From Candidatus Methanoperedens nitratireducens (lineage in GTDB: Archaea > Halobacteriota > Methanosarcinia > Methanosarcinales > Methanoperedenaceae): 64,000 nucleotides of DNA. A program made the translations under genes and the position numbers. Positions 62,744 to 64,000 of the stretch are shown here, one piece after another; within the stretch, counting starts at the first letter, position 1; each line of letters starts with the position of its first letter. The stretch lies in the NCBI RefSeq assembly GCF_000685155.1, contig NZ_JMIY01000007.1, forward strand, positions 237,041 to 301,040, read 5' to 3'. Below the pieces are notes generated by a model that saw nothing but the letters and a program-made list of their open reading frames with translations, made no database searches and was not told the origin of the DNA.

Positions 62744-62925
62744 GGTGGTTACCAATCCATGGATTCACCACTTAAAGACGATTAACAACGAACTCAAAAC
62801 GAACTTAAACGAACTCATCAGCCCAAGTTCGTATCGAGTTCGTACCAGTTCGTTGTTTATATTAGCTGAATACAATGGTATGGGAAAAAGTTACCAATGG
62901 TTTTGGATAGGCGTTGGTAATCACC
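62744..62925. mobile_element. MITE-like element 2 (182 bp) with TIRs and 5-bp target duplication
   Basis: The element starts GGTGGTTACCAA (62744) and ends TTGGTAATCACC (62925), a 12-bp inverted pair with one mismatch. TATTC flanks it directly on both sides (62739-62743 and 62926-62930), as expected of a 5-bp target duplication. Inside are a perfect palindrome AATCCATGGATT (62754-62765) and the six-heptamer dyad (62784-62857). The right 35 bp match the left end of element 1 inverted. There is no coding capacity, so it would need a transposase in trans. It lies between a small cysteine-rich gene and rubredoxin. Confidence 0.8.
62784..62857. repeat. Six-heptamer dyad repeat, copy 2
   Basis: ACGAACT at 62788, 62799 and 62809, then AGTTCGT at 62826, 62837 and 62847. 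Spacing and loop (CATCAGCCC) are the same as in copy 1, with the same orientation, although the outer 35-bp end of the element is on the opposite side. All six heptamers are perfect in this copy. Confidence 0.92.
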
Positions 62926-62975
62926 TATTCTCTGGAGCGATAGTTATTTAACTTCATGGAATTAAAACTAATGCC

Positions 62976-63131
62976 ATGGCAAAATATCGATGTACTGTCT
63001 GCGGTTATATCTACGATCCTGAGATCGGGGATAACCCGATAGTCAAACCCGGAACTGCCTTTGAGGATCTGCCGGATGACTGGGTATGCCCTCTGTGCGG
63101 TGTGGGAAAAGATATGTTTGAGAAAATTTAA
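62976..63131 (+). CDS. Rubredoxin
   Basis: 51 residues beginning [19 protein letters not shown]. The two iron-binding motifs are [10 protein letters not shown] (C6, C9) and [11 protein letters not shown] (about C39 and C42), with the conserved aromatic stretch DLPDDWVCP. It is a one-iron electron carrier in the cytoplasm, often linked to oxygen or superoxide protection in anaerobes. The start is 50 bp after the MITE-like element. It is followed 13 bp later by a small zinc-ribbon gene with which it is probably co-transcribed. Confidence 0.95.
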   Translation: MAKYRCTVCGYIYDPEIGDNPIVKPGTAFEDLPDDWVCPLCGVGKDMFEKI

Positions 63132-63144
63132 ATGAGGTGAGAGA

Positions 63145-63297
63145 ATGTGCAGTGTAGGTGATATGTTCGATATTGACATATCAGGCGAGGCAAAGGTGAA
63201 CGAGTATATATGCCGTGATTGCGGCAAGGAGTTCAAGGGAATAGGAAAAAACCTTCGCTGTCCTGCGTGTCATTCGATGAATTCTGAGGTAAAGTAA
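63145..63297 (+). CDS. Small zinc-ribbon protein
   Basis: 50 residues, MCSVGDMFDIDISGEAKVNE then YICRDCGKEF...LRCPACHSMN. Two CxxC pairs (about 23-26 and 39-42) make a zinc or iron ribbon. A GAGGTGAGAG ribosome site lies just before the ATG. It follows rubredoxin by 13 bp. The pair may be electron carrier and partner; function unknown. Confidence 0.82.
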   Translation: MCSVGDMFDIDISGEAKVNEYICRDCGKEFKGIGKNLRCPACHSMNSEVK

Positions 63298-63370
63298 TAC
63301 GACTCTGTAACAGAAAAAGCGAATGCCTGAGCCGTGGCATTATCCTGAGTACTGGTAAGTACGAAAAGCA

Positions 63371-63378
63371 TATATAAA
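63371..63378 (+). promoter_or_regulatory. TATA box of the multiheme cytochrome gene
   Basis: TATATAAA, within GCATATATAAAAAAAC, lies about 110 nt before the cytochrome ATG at 63488. With a start about 25 nt downstream, the leader would be about 85 nt, long for an archaeal gene. Nothing else in the 190-bp gap after the zinc-ribbon gene looks like a promoter. Confidence 0.5.
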
Positions 63379-63487
63379 AAAACAACATTTACTTTATTAG
63401 TACGTAAAAATGTAATGGTGGAGTTTGGGGTTCTTTTTGAATGAGGGGATCAAGAAGGAATAGGTAAGCAAAGGGGTGGAATAGATT

Positions 63488-64000
63488 ATGGACAGGAAAT
63501 TCAGTCTGGCCATAATTGCACTTGTTGGGATAGGTGTATTCGCTCTTCCAGCAACGATAGCGCTGTTCGCAGGGCAGCACTCATTCTACAACATAGATGC
63601 AACAGGCAACCAGATACCGTGCCAGAAATGCCACGGTGATGTGAAAGCAGAACTGGGCAGTGGATTTGGATATTCTCCGACCACAGGAACGCCCGGACCG
63701 CATGCGAAATTCAAATGCGAGTATTGCCACAGGGCTGAGCAGGGCTACTCAAGCGGAGATGATGGATACGGTCTTATCTATTACAGAGGAGACGGATTCA
63801 ATGGAGACGGAGAAAGGAGTCTTGTGATCTCTATATACGATTATGAGACAAGAGCATATCCTGAGTATATACTTGCTGAAGGAGACATAAGTGAAGCAGC
63901 ACCGGGTGTTATAGGCAGTATAAGTCCTGGTAGTGGCACAGGCGTATTAAGATACGCAGGTTCGTATCTGCGCCCTGCATACAGGAACGGTGAACCGATC
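63488..64000 (+). CDS. Secreted multiheme c-type cytochrome, 5' part (cut by window end)
   Basis: 171 residues are visible and the frame continues past the window. The signal peptide is KFSLAIIALVGIGVFALPAT. Two heme c motifs are present so far: PCQKCHG (CQKCH, about 45-49) and KCEYCHR (CEYCH, about 77-81), with a further histidine in PGPHAKFK that may be a distal ligand. The following 90 residues are rich in G, S, Y and D and lack CxxCH, so a large surface domain may separate heme groups. A GGGGTGGAATAG ribosome site precedes the ATG. Such cytochromes carry electrons out of the cell in ANME-type archaea. Confidence 0.88.
   Translation, partial: MDRKFSLAIIALVGIGVFALPATIALFAGQHSFYNIDATGNQIPCQKCHGDVKAELGSGFGYSPTTGTPGPHAKFKCEYCHRAEQGYSSGDDGYGLIYYRGDGFNGDGERSLVISIYDYETRAYPEYILAEGDISEAAPGVIGSISPGSGTGVLRYAGSYLRPAYRNGEPI

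Noticed and set aside
1-64000. tRNA or rRNA genes
   Set aside because: No T-loop or acceptor-stem combination was found by eye; GGTTCGAA-like words lie inside coding genes such as tfs.
1-64000. Window derived from a large extrachromosomal (Borg-like) element
   Set aside because: The many core housekeeping genes (hemA, mch, thyA, tfs, DRG, CoA genes) point to the chromosome.

Overview
The window reads as a chromosomal segment of an anaerobic, methanogen-related euryarchaeon of the ANME / alkane-oxidiser / Methanosarcinia kind. The evidence is archaeal coenzyme A synthesis (pantoate kinase plus phosphopantothenate synthetase), tetrahydromethanopterin chemistry (mch), archaeal ThyA, transcription factor TFS, a DRG-type GTPase, a siroheme-route heme operon, HdrD/HdrE-like electron-transfer pairs, CcdA, and the start of a secreted multiheme c-type cytochrome at the right edge. 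No mcr genes are visible, so methanogen and methane or alkane oxidiser cannot be told apart here.

Layout. 0-6.8 kb: the 3' end of a group II intron lying in a hairpin-repeat copy, an AT-rich membrane protein, CoA genes, a MITE-like element, a cysteine desulfurase and a glycosyltransferase. 6.8-12.0 kb: an operon of five CBS-domain proteins ending in a Pab1020-type RNA ligase. 12.2-14.6 kb: hemA / precorrin-2 dehydrogenase / siroheme decarboxylase. 14.7-19.4 kb: a MacB-like ABC exporter with two secreted or anchored partners. 19.7-28.5 kb: mixed housekeeping genes (cupredoxin, CcdA, DUF1538-PII pair, proline dehydrogenase, M20 peptidase, DRG GTPase, Nudix, TFS, Mch, ThyA). 28.8-34.6 kb: a zinc-ribbon protein, an XRE regulator, and a tandem duplication of a cytochrome b / HdrD-like pair. 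34.6-59.6 kb: a large surface-glycan and polyprenyl locus (three GT-C membrane glycosyltransferases, GT4, two GT2, flippase, UbiA, geranylgeranyl reductase with ferredoxin, two radical SAM enzymes, two DUF362 proteins, oxidoreductase, methyltransferase, phosphodiesterase, glycosidase-like lipoprotein). 60-64 kb: a seven-blade repeat surface protein, the protein-only RNase P homologue HARP, a second MITE-like element, rubredoxin, and a multiheme cytochrome cut by the window edge.

The least explained signal is a dispersed non-coding element present in four places (about 64-155, 4077-4150, 28569-28636, 62784-62857). Its core is three ACGAACT-type heptamers followed by three inverted AGTTCGT-type heptamers, spaced 10-11 bp apart. 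Two copies sit inside elements with terminal inverted repeats GGTGATTACCAA, one of them flanked by a 5-bp target duplication. A third, truncated copy appears to have been split by the group II intron. The CBS-RNA ligase operon, with HARP in the same window, and the unevenly diverged HdrD/cytochrome b duplication are the other places most worth a second look.
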